A DNA stretch of 12,219 nucleotides from Candidatus Hydrothermarchaeota archaeon (GCA_015520145.1 WAQR01000047.1:1-12219), one strand, 5' to 3'. Positions 6,762 through 12,219 are shown, counted from the first letter of the stretch. Notes: generated by a model not told the origin, from the sequence alone. Numbers and translations are program-made.

Positions 6762-6771
6762 ATTTAAAAAA
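6762..6771 (-). promoter_or_regulatory. TATA-like element for ftr
   Basis: The minus strand reads TTTTTTAAAT here, centred about 27 bp upstream of the ftr ATG (6739), which places transcription start at or next to the start codon. A second AT-rich element (minus GTATATTATATC, about 6821-6832) lies further upstream and could give a longer leader. The rest of the 129-bp gap holds nothing else I recognise. Confidence 0.45.
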
Positions 6772-6868
6772 GTTTGTGATGTGGTTTGGTGGAGGTTTAG
6801 TGGAAATTGGAGGGAAGAAGAGATATAATATACGTATCGACGAGGACCCCACCCAGGTCATTTGTTGG

Positions 6869-8023
6869 TTACGTATCCCGGTATGAACTCACTTCTATTC
6901 CATCCCCTGATGGTTCGCTTTTCACGGTATCTACTTTGAGCTGGTAGATCGGTTTTGGGGGAGGTGGACTGAAACTTTCCGATTTACAGTTAGTATATTC
7001 TATATTGTATTTTGAGGCGATTATTTGTATGGATTCACTTATAATCCTTGTAATGCTTTCCGGGTCAAGTTTAACTCTGGCATTCATTATGATACTCCCG
7101 TCCCTGATCGGTCCATGGATCTTGCCTGTAAGGTCCACACCATTATCTGACATCACATGACTCGCCTTGACTGACCCCATGTGCGAGGTGAGATGCATCT
7201 TCAGATGAGCGATTTCACCGCCAGATTCCACAATGTACTCTCCAATAGTATTAAGAAGGTCCTTAATGAACTGTTCCGCATCAAGTTCCTGTTTACCTGA
7301 GATATCCCATGACCCGTTGAACCATCCAAGTTCTGCTTCTGCGATTGTATATATGTCGTAGTCAACATCGGGATATGAGTAAGGGCTGTATTCTTTGTGG
7401 AGGATCTGGTCAAGCAGCTCATCCAGCCCGACACCTGTCTTGGCAGATAGTGTCAGTATTTCAGCCCTGTCATTAAGTTTGCTGACCTGATCTTTTATCG
7501 ATTCAAGCTGTTCTGGAGTCACCAGATCAATCTTATTTATCCCTATTATTTCCGCTTCCTGTATCTGATGCAGGTAGAGATAATCACCAGGCGTTTTTGG
7601 GTTTAGAAGGTCTGAATTCCTTGAAAAGTTGAGCATGCGAGCAGCGTTTACAAGCACAATGAATGGGGCAAGTTCAAATTCGTCTTTATAATACTTTTTA
7701 ATCGGATTGCATACGGTTGCAGGGATGTCTGTACAGCTCCCAACAGGTTCTGCCAGTATTATATCCGGATTGGCTTTAGTAAGCACCTTTTTTGCAGATG
7801 CTACAAAATCCTCAAACTTGCAACAAAAACAGCCACGCAAAACCTCTGCCGCCGCAAACCCGAAGTTTTTTACCGTTTCTGTGTCAACAAGTACTTCACC
7901 CTGGTCATTTGTTATTATGACTACTCTCCTATCAGTTTCCGAAACAAGCCGTTTTCCAAGTTCAATCAAAGTCGTGGTCTTACCTGCGCCCAGGAATCCA
8001 CCTAGCATTGCTAATCTTACCAT
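6869..8023 (-). CDS. G3E-family GTPase of the CobW/COG0523 (P47K) type
   Basis: 384 residues. P-loop GGFLGAGKT (8-16), the metal-binding CxCC motif R-G-C65-F-C67-C68 that marks COG0523 proteins, an AEPVGSCTDI switch segment (91-100) and NKID (163-166) for guanine recognition. The C-terminal half (about 225-340) is not the usual CobW_C as I know it; it contains AELGWFNGSWDI and a His-containing stretch IAHLKMHLTSHMGSVKASH (271-289) that may add metal ligands. The tail (350-384) is Pro-rich and probably disordered. Family members deliver or insert metals such as Zn or Co using GTP; methanogen members are often annotated as cobalamin synthesis protein P47K. The start has GGTGGAT just upstream. 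It is divergent from a winged-helix regulator gene and upstream of ftr. The client protein cannot be read from context. Confidence 0.88.
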   Translation of the reverse strand: MVRLAMLGGFLGAGKTTTLIELGKRLVSETDRRVVIITNDQGEVLVDTETVKNFGFAAAEVLRGCFCCKFEDFVASAKKVLTKANPDIILAEPVGSCTDIPATVCNPIKKYYKDEFELAPFIVLVNAARMLNFSRNSDLLNPKTPGDYLYLHQIQEAEIIGINKIDLVTPEQLESIKDQVSKLNDRAEILTLSAKTGVGLDELLDQILHKEYSPYSYPDVDYDIYTIAEAELGWFNGSWDISGKQELDAEQFIKDLLNTIGEYIVESGGEIAHLKMHLTSHMGSVKASHVMSDNGVDLTGKIHGPIRDGSIIMNARVKLDPESITRIISESIQIIASKYNIEYTNCKSESFSPPPPKPIYQLKVDTVKSEPSGDGIEVSSYRDT

Positions 8024-8052
8024 ACCTATCCACCGTCCTACACTCTATCTCC

Positions 8053-8143
8053 TGACGTCATCTGGTTTTATCATAATATTTTGTAATATTTTCTCTATCC
8101 AAGGTTCTATTAAAATATTTTGGCAACCTTTAATATATATAGT
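8053..8143. promoter_or_regulatory. Divergent promoter region with AT-rich direct repeats and palindromes
   Basis: TAATATTTT occurs at 8074-8082 and again at 8084-8092; on the minus strand this is a tandem AAAATATTA that forms the TATA region of the GTPase gene (start 8023). On the plus side TTTAATATATATAG (about 8130-8143) is a strong TATA element for the regulator at 8184 and predicts a start near 8165. Between them lie the palindrome AAAATATTTT (8112-8121) and the arms AAGGTT (8101-8106) / AACCTT (8125-8130). TGACGTCA (8053-8060) is a perfect 8-bp palindrome in the presumed GTPase leader. Which of these is an operator is not decidable by eye. Confidence 0.5.
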
Positions 8144-8183
8144 TTACCCAAAACTTTATTAATAGAGGTCTCCTATAGTAGCT

Positions 8184-8801
8184 ATGGTGGAGATAGAGAA
8201 TATGGATAATGTAGGTTGTGTAAAGGATAAACACATAATCGGAGAATTTTTAGAGCCTGCGATGTATCTTAAAATTATCAATCACCCGCTTAGAAAACAT
8301 ATTCTAAATAAATTGTTCCAGGCTACAACCGGAGGTCCGGTAAGAAAAAAGTATCTGGCAAAGGAACTTGGTATAGCGTATCCCAGGCTGGTTTATCAAC
8401 TAAACGAGCATCTAAACGGTTTCTGGGAGGTGGTAAGGGAGGAGAAGATTCGAGGTGCCAGGGAAGAGCTGATCTCGCCGGTTAATCATAACACAATCTA
8501 CTGTACCTTAAGTGGCGATGCCACAATACATATCGTCGACCCGCTGGCGAACCTCTTCGGGAGGCTGAATATCGTAGGAACCAGGTGTGATAGGTGTGAC
8601 CTAACACAGCAACAAAAATGCATAAAAAGGATGATAGAACAGGGGTGTGCCGACAACTATTTTAAACCAGAGGAGAGAAAAGACATCCTCGTTGCAAACA
8701 ACCGTAAAACACCCTATACCCCTGTAGATTACATGTTGTTATGTACGATTACCAGTATCTTGGACGTGAAAAAATGTGTTGTAAGTCCAAAACAAGTCTA
8801 A
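8184..8801 (+). CDS. Winged-helix transcriptional regulator with a four-cysteine cluster
   Basis: 205 residues from ATG 8184. ATG 8202 is in frame and has GGTGG about 11 nt upstream, so the true start may be six codons later; ATG 8184 would fit a leaderless mRNA from the TATA at about 8135. Residues 28-95 look like a winged helix: INHPLRKHILNKLF, a helix-turn-helix in VRKKYLAKELGIAYPRLVYQL, then a wing. The middle carries C135-x2-C138-x7-C146-x8-C155 in a region starting TRCDRCDL, suited to a metal or Fe-S cluster, with C187 and C198 further on. I do not recognise a named family. Divergence from a metal-chaperone-type GTPase suggests it regulates that gene in response to a metal or redox signal; this is inference. 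Its stop codon lies inside a long hairpin. Confidence 0.78.
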   Translation: MVEIENMDNVGCVKDKHIIGEFLEPAMYLKIINHPLRKHILNKLFQATTGGPVRKKYLAKELGIAYPRLVYQLNEHLNGFWEVVREEKIRGAREELISPVNHNTIYCTLSGDATIHIVDPLANLFGRLNIVGTRCDRCDLTQQQKCIKRMIEQGCADNYFKPEERKDILVANNRKTPYTPVDYMLLCTITSILDVKKCVVSPKQV

Positions 8802-8862
8802 ACTCTCGATGAGGGTACAGGAATCGCCGGGGGGTTTAGACTTCTTTGGAGGTCTGCTTTTT
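8794..8862 (+). terminator. Alternative hairpins and T-tract at the 3' end of the winged-helix gene
   Basis: AAGTCTAAAC (8794-8803, containing the TAA stop) pairs perfectly with GTTTAGACTT (8834-8843), extendable with G-U pairs to 14 bp. The same downstream arm can instead form AGACTTC (8838-8844) with GAGGTCT (8849-8855) around a TTTG loop, followed by GCTTTTT (8856-8862), a terminator-like shape. The two structures exclude each other. No plus-strand gene follows before the convergent minus-strand gene, so plain termination is the simplest reading. The rest of the 174-bp gap (to 8975) holds only a doubtful 22-codon minus-strand frame. Confidence 0.5.
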
Positions 8863-8975
8863 CTGTTTCTGCATCTATTTCAGTAGACAGAATCGCTTAA
8901 CCTCTTCTAAGTTAGATACTTGGCGTTTAAGATAGCTGTTCATGGCATCCTTGATGTGATAAAACTCACCCTGAT

Positions 8976-9881
8976 TTAGAGATAATCCATACACCCATTC
9001 TCCATGGTCTTCCTGGCCTTATCTGCAACGTCCACCGGGACATCAATCCTATATTTCATATTCTTCAGCGCCCAGTATATCTTTGTTAAATCATTCAATT
9101 TATGGTTATGGCACAGTGCCACCTCACTTGCAGGATAGAATTTCCTATCAGGAAAATCCTTCTCCAGCCGATAGATGAGTCCCACCTCATTCCCTATAAT
9201 AAATTCCCTTACATCAGACTCCCTGATGTACTCATACATACCCTCTGTATCAAGCACTTCATCAGCCATCTTTATTACCTCATACCGGCATTGCGGAGAA
9301 ATAAGCACCTTTGCATCAGGATATCTTCCTTTCAGGTCTGTAATATTCTCAGACATTATCCGCGTCCTTGGCGGACAGTACGCCTCCCCAAGGATAATCT
9401 TCTTTTCAGTATTGGAAGCGATATACATGCCCATATATCTGTCCGTTGCAAAGACTATCTCCTCACTCTCAATCCTATTAATGAAATCAACCGAACCCTC
9501 ACTTGGACAGCAGTAATCACACTCTGCCTTTACCTCTGCGGTAGACTTTATATAAGACACAAACGCAGCATTTTGATACTTCTCCTTTATATACCCCATC
9601 TGATATGCCGGCATCATAGCAGTCATCGGACACCCTGCATCAATATCCGGCAGTAATACCACCTTATCAGGGCACAGAATTGAAACCATCTCCGCCATAA
9701 ACGTCACCCCGCAGACCACAATCACATCGGCATCGGTTTTTACAGCAAATCTGTTTATCTCCTCCTTACTACCAACAAAATCAGCAACATCCTGCGCCTC
9801 ACCTATCTGGAAATAATGGGCCAAGATTAAGGCATTCCTCTCCTTCTTCAACTGCCCGATTTTCTCTGCGATATCCGCCAT
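8976..9881 (-). CDS. NadA (quinolinate synthase) family protein, divergent paralog with altered active site
   Basis: 301 residues, full length for NadA. It has the family opening ILAHYFQIGEAQDVADFVG and the three positions expected to hold the [4Fe-4S] cluster: C84 (DAGC), C169 (EAYC) and C257 (VALC). Against P. horikoshii NadA recalled from memory, substrate-pocket residues differ: Tyr21 becomes F24, Ser36 K39, Asn109 K112, His193-Pro-Glu195 becomes S195-P-Q197, and Ser209 D211. Tyr107 (Y110), Ser124 (S127) and Thr210 (T212) remain. Extra cysteines C121, C124 and C125 sit in ECDYCCP. True NadA makes quinolinate from iminoaspartate and dihydroxyacetone phosphate; this protein may not. It starts 8 bp after iscU, in the same operon as nifS, with no nadB, nadX or nadC nearby. 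Automatic pipelines will probably call it nadA. The family call is firm; the function is open. Confidence 0.85.
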   Translation of the reverse strand: MADIAEKIGQLKKERNALILAHYFQIGEAQDVADFVGSKEEINRFAVKTDADVIVVCGVTFMAEMVSILCPDKVVLLPDIDAGCPMTAMMPAYQMGYIKEKYQNAAFVSYIKSTAEVKAECDYCCPSEGSVDFINRIESEEIVFATDRYMGMYIASNTEKKIILGEAYCPPRTRIMSENITDLKGRYPDAKVLISPQCRYEVIKMADEVLDTEGMYEYIRESDVREFIIGNEVGLIYRLEKDFPDRKFYPASEVALCHNHKLNDLTKIYWALKNMKYRIDVPVDVADKARKTMENGCMDYL

Positions 9882-9889
9882 GATTCCAC

Positions 9890-10279
9890 TTACGATTTCA
9901 TATCTGACTTCTTTCCTTTCTTCTTACGATAATCCTCAATTGCCAGCTTTAAAGCGTCGGCCGCCAGGACCGAACAATGCATCTTGATTGGCGGGAGGCC
10001 ATCGACCTCATCAGCCACGTCCTGTTTCGTAATCTTCGACGCCTCATCAAGTGTCAGCCCCTTTGCCATCTCGGTAATTATACTGCTCGTACCGATTGCC
10101 GCAGCACAGCCAAATGTTTCAAATTTTATATCCACGATCCTGTCATCATTGACCTTGATATAGAGATACATCACATCTCCACATGTCGGATTTCCTACCT
10201 TACCAACCCCATCAGGGTTCTCCATCTTACCCATATTTTTAGGATTCCTGAATTCCTCGATCAATTTGTCGCTATACAT
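9890..10279 (-). CDS. iscU: Fe-S cluster scaffold protein IscU/NifU-N
   Basis: 129 residues from ATG 10279, giving the classic IscU opening MYSDKLIEEFRNPKN. A longer frame from 10336 exists but would overlap nifS, and GGAGTGAT (10283-10290) sits just before 10279, so the shorter form is chosen. The three cluster-binding cysteines are present in NPTCGDVMY (with the adjacent Asp), FGCAAAIGTSS and KMHCSVLA. In the cytoplasm it receives persulfide sulfur from NifS/IscS and iron, builds [2Fe-2S] or [4Fe-4S] clusters, and passes them to client proteins. It lies 13 bp after nifS and 8 bp before the NadA-family gene, so the three are cotranscribed. The C-terminus is Lys-rich (RKKKGKKSDMKS). No HscA/HscB-type chaperone is present here, as is usual in archaea. 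Confidence 0.95.
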   Translation of the reverse strand: MYSDKLIEEFRNPKNMGKMENPDGVGKVGNPTCGDVMYLYIKVNDDRIVDIKFETFGCAAAIGTSSIITEMAKGLTLDEASKITKQDVADEVDGLPPIKMHCSVLAADALKLAIEDYRKKKGKKSDMKS

Positions 10280-10282
10280 CCA

Positions 10283-10290
10283 ATCACTCC
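10283..10290 (-). promoter_or_regulatory. Ribosome binding site that fixes the iscU start
   Basis: The minus strand reads GGAGTGAT, 3 nt before ATG 10279 (GGAGTGATTGG-ATG). The GGAG core is about 7 nt from the ATG, a good spacing. It lies between the nifS stop (10295-10293) and the iscU start and argues against the longer frame beginning at 10336. Confidence 0.7.
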
Positions 10291-10292
10291 AA

Positions 10293-11489
10293 TCAATGCT
10301 TATGCTCGTGTGCCAGGGCACTTTCATATTCACCAAAATCTTCCTTAAATGGTGAAATATTTCTTAACCTCTCGATAATTTTTGGTAAAACCTCTATTAC
10401 ATAATCCACTTCCTCTTTAGTATTCTGCTTACCCAGTGTCAATCTCAAAGACCCGTGGACATCTTCCTTTGGCAGCCCTATCGCACTCAGTACATGGCTC
10501 GGCTCGAGTGTCGGAGACGAACACGCACTCCCAGTACCCCCGGATATTCCGTTGAAATCCAGCTCGAGTATCATACTCTCACCCTCTATGAACTTAAAAC
10601 AAAAATGCGCATTATTCGGCAGCCTCTTCTCTGGATGGCCGTTTAGCCATGAACGCTCAATTTTGAGTATCCCCCTAATCAGCCTGTCCCTGAGTCGGGT
10701 TAGCCTCTCGCCCTCCTTCCTCATCTCCCTACATGCCAGATCCAGCGCCTCCCCGAATCCGACAATACCCGGGACATTTTCAGTCCCTGACCTCAGTTTC
10801 CGCTCATGCCCGCCGCCATGGAACAGAGGCTCCAGCCGGGTTCCTTTCCTTACAAAAATGGCACCAGCCCCCTTTGGCCCGTATATCTTGTGGGATGACA
10901 GGGTCATCAGGTCGATATCCATCTTCCTGACATCGATTGGCACCCTCCCGGCAGTCTGGCAGGCATTTGTATGGAAGATTATCCCATTATCACTTGCAAT
11001 CCTGCCTATCTCCTCAATAGGTTCGATTGTACCGATTTCATTATTGGCATGCATGACAGATATAAGTGCAGTATCCTTCCTTATGGCATTCTCGAGCTCA
11101 GAGAGGTCTACAACCCCATATCTATCAACCGGTACCTTCGTAACCTCAAACCCCTGTTTTTTCAGCCAGTCACATGTACTTAAAACAGAAAAATGTTCAA
11201 TAGAAGAGATTATAATATGTTTTTTATCTTTATCTAAAAGGGCCGTCCCTTTTATAGCAAGATTATCTCCTTCCGTCCCGCCTGACGTGAAAATGATCTC
11301 TCCTGGTGCAGCGTTTATTGCCGATGCGACCTTCACCCTGGACTCCTCAACCGCCTTCCTCGCCTCGCGGCCGATCTCATAAAGAGAAGAGCTTGGATTT
11401 CCGTACTTCTCCATAAAATAAGGCATCATCTTCTCTACCACCCTGGGATCAACAGGGGTAGTCGATGCATGGTCCATATAAACGTTCAT
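10293..11489 (-). CDS. nifS: Cysteine desulfurase NifS/IscS (PLP enzyme)
   Basis: 398 residues, typical length for this class V aminotransferase. It opens with YMDHASTTPVDPRV; PLP-site residues include the SGGTEGDN loop (69-76), H99, N150, Q178 and the Schiff-base lysine K201 in SSHKIYGPKG. The catalytic Cys loop is GGTGSAC323SSP. It takes sulfur from L-cysteine as an enzyme persulfide and hands it to IscU. One oddity: the PLP-pyridine partner that is normally Asp (as in FHTDAVQ) is Asn175 here (FHTNACQTAG, codon AAT). The C-terminal tail is acidic then His-rich (AHEHKH). GGAGG is 7 nt before ATG 11489 and an AT-rich TATA-like element is at 11528-11540, so nifS probably has its own promoter for nifS-iscU-NadA-like in addition to any read-through from upstream. 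Confidence 0.95.
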   Translation of the reverse strand: MNVYMDHASTTPVDPRVVEKMMPYFMEKYGNPSSSLYEIGREARKAVEESRVKVASAINAAPGEIIFTSGGTEGDNLAIKGTALLDKDKKHIIISSIEHFSVLSTCDWLKKQGFEVTKVPVDRYGVVDLSELENAIRKDTALISVMHANNEIGTIEPIEEIGRIASDNGIIFHTNACQTAGRVPIDVRKMDIDLMTLSSHKIYGPKGAGAIFVRKGTRLEPLFHGGGHERKLRSGTENVPGIVGFGEALDLACREMRKEGERLTRLRDRLIRGILKIERSWLNGHPEKRLPNNAHFCFKFIEGESMILELDFNGISGGTGSACSSPTLEPSHVLSAIGLPKEDVHGSLRLTLGKQNTKEEVDYVIEVLPKIIERLRNISPFKEDFGEYESALAHEHKH

Positions 11490-11496
11490 CTCCCTT

Positions 11497-11540
11497 CCTC
11501 CAATATATCTATATCTTGATCTCTGGCAAATATTAATTTA
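11497..11540 (-). promoter_or_regulatory. Probable nifS promoter and ribosome binding site
   Basis: On the minus strand TAAATTAATATTT (11540-11528) is a TATA-like element predicting a start near 11505, and GGAGG (11501-11497) is placed 7 nt before the nifS ATG. A second AT-rich stretch, GATATAGATATATT (about 11517-11504), overlaps the presumed start and could be an alternative. Confidence 0.5.
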
Positions 11541-11629
11541 TCTCTCACTATCTCTCACCAGTTCTCTCATCTTCTCATTATCTCTATCTCTCTCATCTTC
11601 CTCTCATTCTCTCTATCTCATTCTCTCTA
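11539..11629. repeat. Low-complexity TCTC/GAGA tract with short tandem units
   Basis: About 90 bp of nearly pure pyrimidine on the plus strand (purine-rich on the coding minus strand). It includes TCTCATTCTCTCTA twice in tandem (11602-11615, 11616-11629) and TATCTCTCAC twice in tandem (11539-11548, 11549-11558). The same TATCTCTCAC occurs at 11761-11770 as the ribosome-site region of the 44-aa gene. The tract fills the gap between that gene's stop codon and the nifS TATA element. It may be a slippage-expanded leader, a purine-rich untranslated RNA, or a DNA feature affecting the nifS promoter. Confidence 0.75.
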
Positions 11630-11761
11630 GCCGCATTTTGCGTCTTTTCCATGTATGAATACAGGAAGACATTTTAAACATACAAAATTCTTTTCCCCCT
11701 TATAATAATACGGGATCAACTGGATATCACTATCATTAATATCGCATTTACTACATCTCAT
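11627..11761 (-). CDS. 44-residue zinc-ribbon-like protein
   Basis: A short frame running from ATG 11761 to TAG at 11629-11627, beginning MRCSKCDINDSDIQLI and ending HGKDAKCG. It has C3-x2-C6 and C31-x2-C34, a minimal two-knuckle zinc ribbon, plus a C-terminal Cys43. GGTGAG lies 4-5 nt before the ATG and overlaps the stop of the upstream Fe-S protein (gap 9 nt), a typical translationally coupled arrangement. Such small ribbons are easily missed by gene callers. A role as metal carrier or accessory factor to the upstream Fe-S protein or to nifS-iscU is only contextual; a rubredoxin-like iron site is also possible. Confidence 0.75.
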   Translation of the reverse strand: MRCSKCDINDSDIQLIPYYYKGEKNFVCLKCLPVFIHGKDAKCG

Positions 11762-11770
11762 ATCTCTCAC

Positions 11771-12219
11771 CTACATGAACTCAATTGCCTTTAGTGGACA
11801 GGAATCTATGCATACCCTGCAGGGTCTCCCGCGTTCATCTTCAGAAAATCTCCTGCAAAGTTTTAGATTCACGACTTCGACCTTTCCATCCTTCATCTTT
11901 AATATAACCTCGTCAGTAGACGCACCTTTACCTCCACTGACATCGAGACTCGTCGAGACATTTACCGGGCAGGAAACAACACAGTCCCCGCAGCCATTAC
12001 AGAGGTCTTCGTGGACGACGAGGTTCGTCTCCTCTGCCTTGAAAACCTCTGACAATATCTCTTTTAGAGCAATTTTGTCTCTTATGTATTTAGCCTCTTT
12101 TAGTACAGGACAGTCGTCAAGGTAGGTCTCTTCCTTCAGTAACTTTATTGCAAACGCCATACAGGTTGACTGACCGCATTTTTTGCAGTTTGTCTTCGGC
12201 AGATGTTTTTGTATTTCCA
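11771..12219 (-). CDS. Fe-S protein: CdhE/RnfB-type 4Fe-4S motif plus two ferredoxin-type clusters (5' end at or beyond window edge)
   Basis: The frame is open to the window edge and gives at least 149 residues. The visible N-terminus reads LPKTNCKKCGQSTCMAFA and, 20 residues on, DDCPVL: the C-x2-C-x4-C...C motif of the Fe-S domain found in the CdhE (corrinoid Fe-S protein) large subunit and in RnfB. The Met at 12160 is inside this motif, so it is not the start; the real start is probably within a few codons upstream of the window edge. A ferredoxin-type cluster follows (CNGCGDCVVSCP), then a second with an extended first gap (C-x10/11-C-x2-C-x3-CP near the C-terminus). It is likely a soluble electron carrier or redox subunit. 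It is closely followed by the 44-aa zinc ribbon gene and then nifS-iscU. Confidence 0.85.
   Translation of the reverse strand, partial: EIQKHLPKTNCKKCGQSTCMAFAIKLLKEETYLDDCPVLKEAKYIRDKIALKEILSEVFKAEETNLVVHEDLCNGCGDCVVSCPVNVSTSLDVSGGKGASTDEVILKMKDGKVEVVNLKLCRRFSEDERGRPCRVCIDSCPLKAIEFM

Noticed and set aside
6840..6870. Possible hairpin GGACC...GGTC between the GTPase and ftr genes
   Set aside because: Only 4-5 bp of pairing and no T-run in the relevant direction; not distinguishable from chance.
8802..8975. Insertion-sequence remnant with inverted ends
   Set aside because: The inverted repeat encloses only 30 bp, overlaps a stop codon, and there is no recognisable transposase or target duplication; an RNA hairpin explains it better.
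9102..9656. Plus-strand open frame opposite the NadA-like gene
   Set aside because: Antisense shadow; His/Arg/Leu-rich low-quality protein with no motifs.
9890..10336. Longer iscU starting at 10336
   Set aside because: It would add 19 non-conserved residues and overlap nifS; the ribosome site at 10283-10290 and the MYSDK family start favour 10279.
10552..11382. Long plus-strand open frame (276 codons) opposite nifS
   Set aside because: Ser/Pro/Leu-rich antisense shadow of a strongly recognisable nifS.
11539..11629. CRISPR array or IS terminal repeat
   Set aside because: Units are short, contiguous and low-complexity, with no unique spacers and no transposase frame nearby.
11771..12160. Fe-S protein starting at Met 12160
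   Set aside because: That Met is inside the conserved TCMAFA motif; the frame upstream encodes the first three cluster cysteines, so the start lies at or beyond the window edge.

Overview
The window looks like a chromosomal segment from an archaeon of the methanogen or anaerobic alkane-oxidiser type (Halobacteriota-like). The main reason is a complete formylmethanofuran:tetrahydromethanopterin formyltransferase (ftr). Supporting signs are archaeal TATA-like promoters, leaderless or short-leader starts, mostly GGAGG/GGTGA-type ribosome sites, Cys-rich Fe-S and zinc-ribbon proteins, and a CdhE-type Fe-S motif. I cannot assign a genus. No tRNA, rRNA, CRISPR array or intact insertion sequence is visible.

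Layout, left to right. (1) 2-235: 3' end of an unrecognised helical protein. (2) 291-2388: a divergent pair made of a 505-aa NapH/NosR-like membrane polyferredoxin (minus) and an ArsR-type repressor fused to a DUF4430-like domain (plus). They share an intergenic region with a perfect 9-bp inverted repeat whose arms lie on the two presumed TATA elements. (3) 2460-5812: an iron-uptake operon with a DtxR-type box over the predicted start site, then feoB, an 8-Cys 71-aa protein, a DtxR-type metal-sensor domain fused to FeoA, and a second, orthodox DtxR-type repressor. (4) 5852-8023 (minus): ftr preceded by a COG0523/CobW-type G3E GTPase. (5) 8184-8801 (plus): a winged-helix regulator with a four-Cys cluster, divergent from the GTPase, ending in a hairpin/terminator-like structure. 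(6) 12219-8976 (minus): an Fe-S maturation-like cluster: a CdhE-type Fe-S/ferredoxin protein (cut by the window edge), a 44-aa zinc ribbon, a GA-rich low-complexity tract, nifS, iscU, and a NadA-family protein.

How the parts fit. Most modules deal with metals: Fe(II) import under DtxR control, sulfur mobilisation and scaffold assembly (NifS/IscU), a metallochaperone-type GTPase, and several Fe-S proteins that would use the product. The Fe-S cluster and the feo operon are about 3 kb apart and separately promoted, so a functional link between them is inference.

Most interesting observation: the NadA-family protein downstream of iscU keeps all three cysteines expected to bind the NadA [4Fe-4S] cluster, but appears to have lost most of the substrate-pocket residues known from quinolinate synthases (my alignment from memory). 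It has no nadB/nadX or nadC beside it. It is a candidate Fe-S enzyme or maturation factor of unknown function rather than a simple NAD-biosynthesis gene. Other leads are the ArsR-DUF4430 repressor with its membrane redox partner, the DtxR-FeoA fusion with an abnormal DNA-recognition helix, and the 44-aa zinc-ribbon gene coupled to the Fe-S protein.
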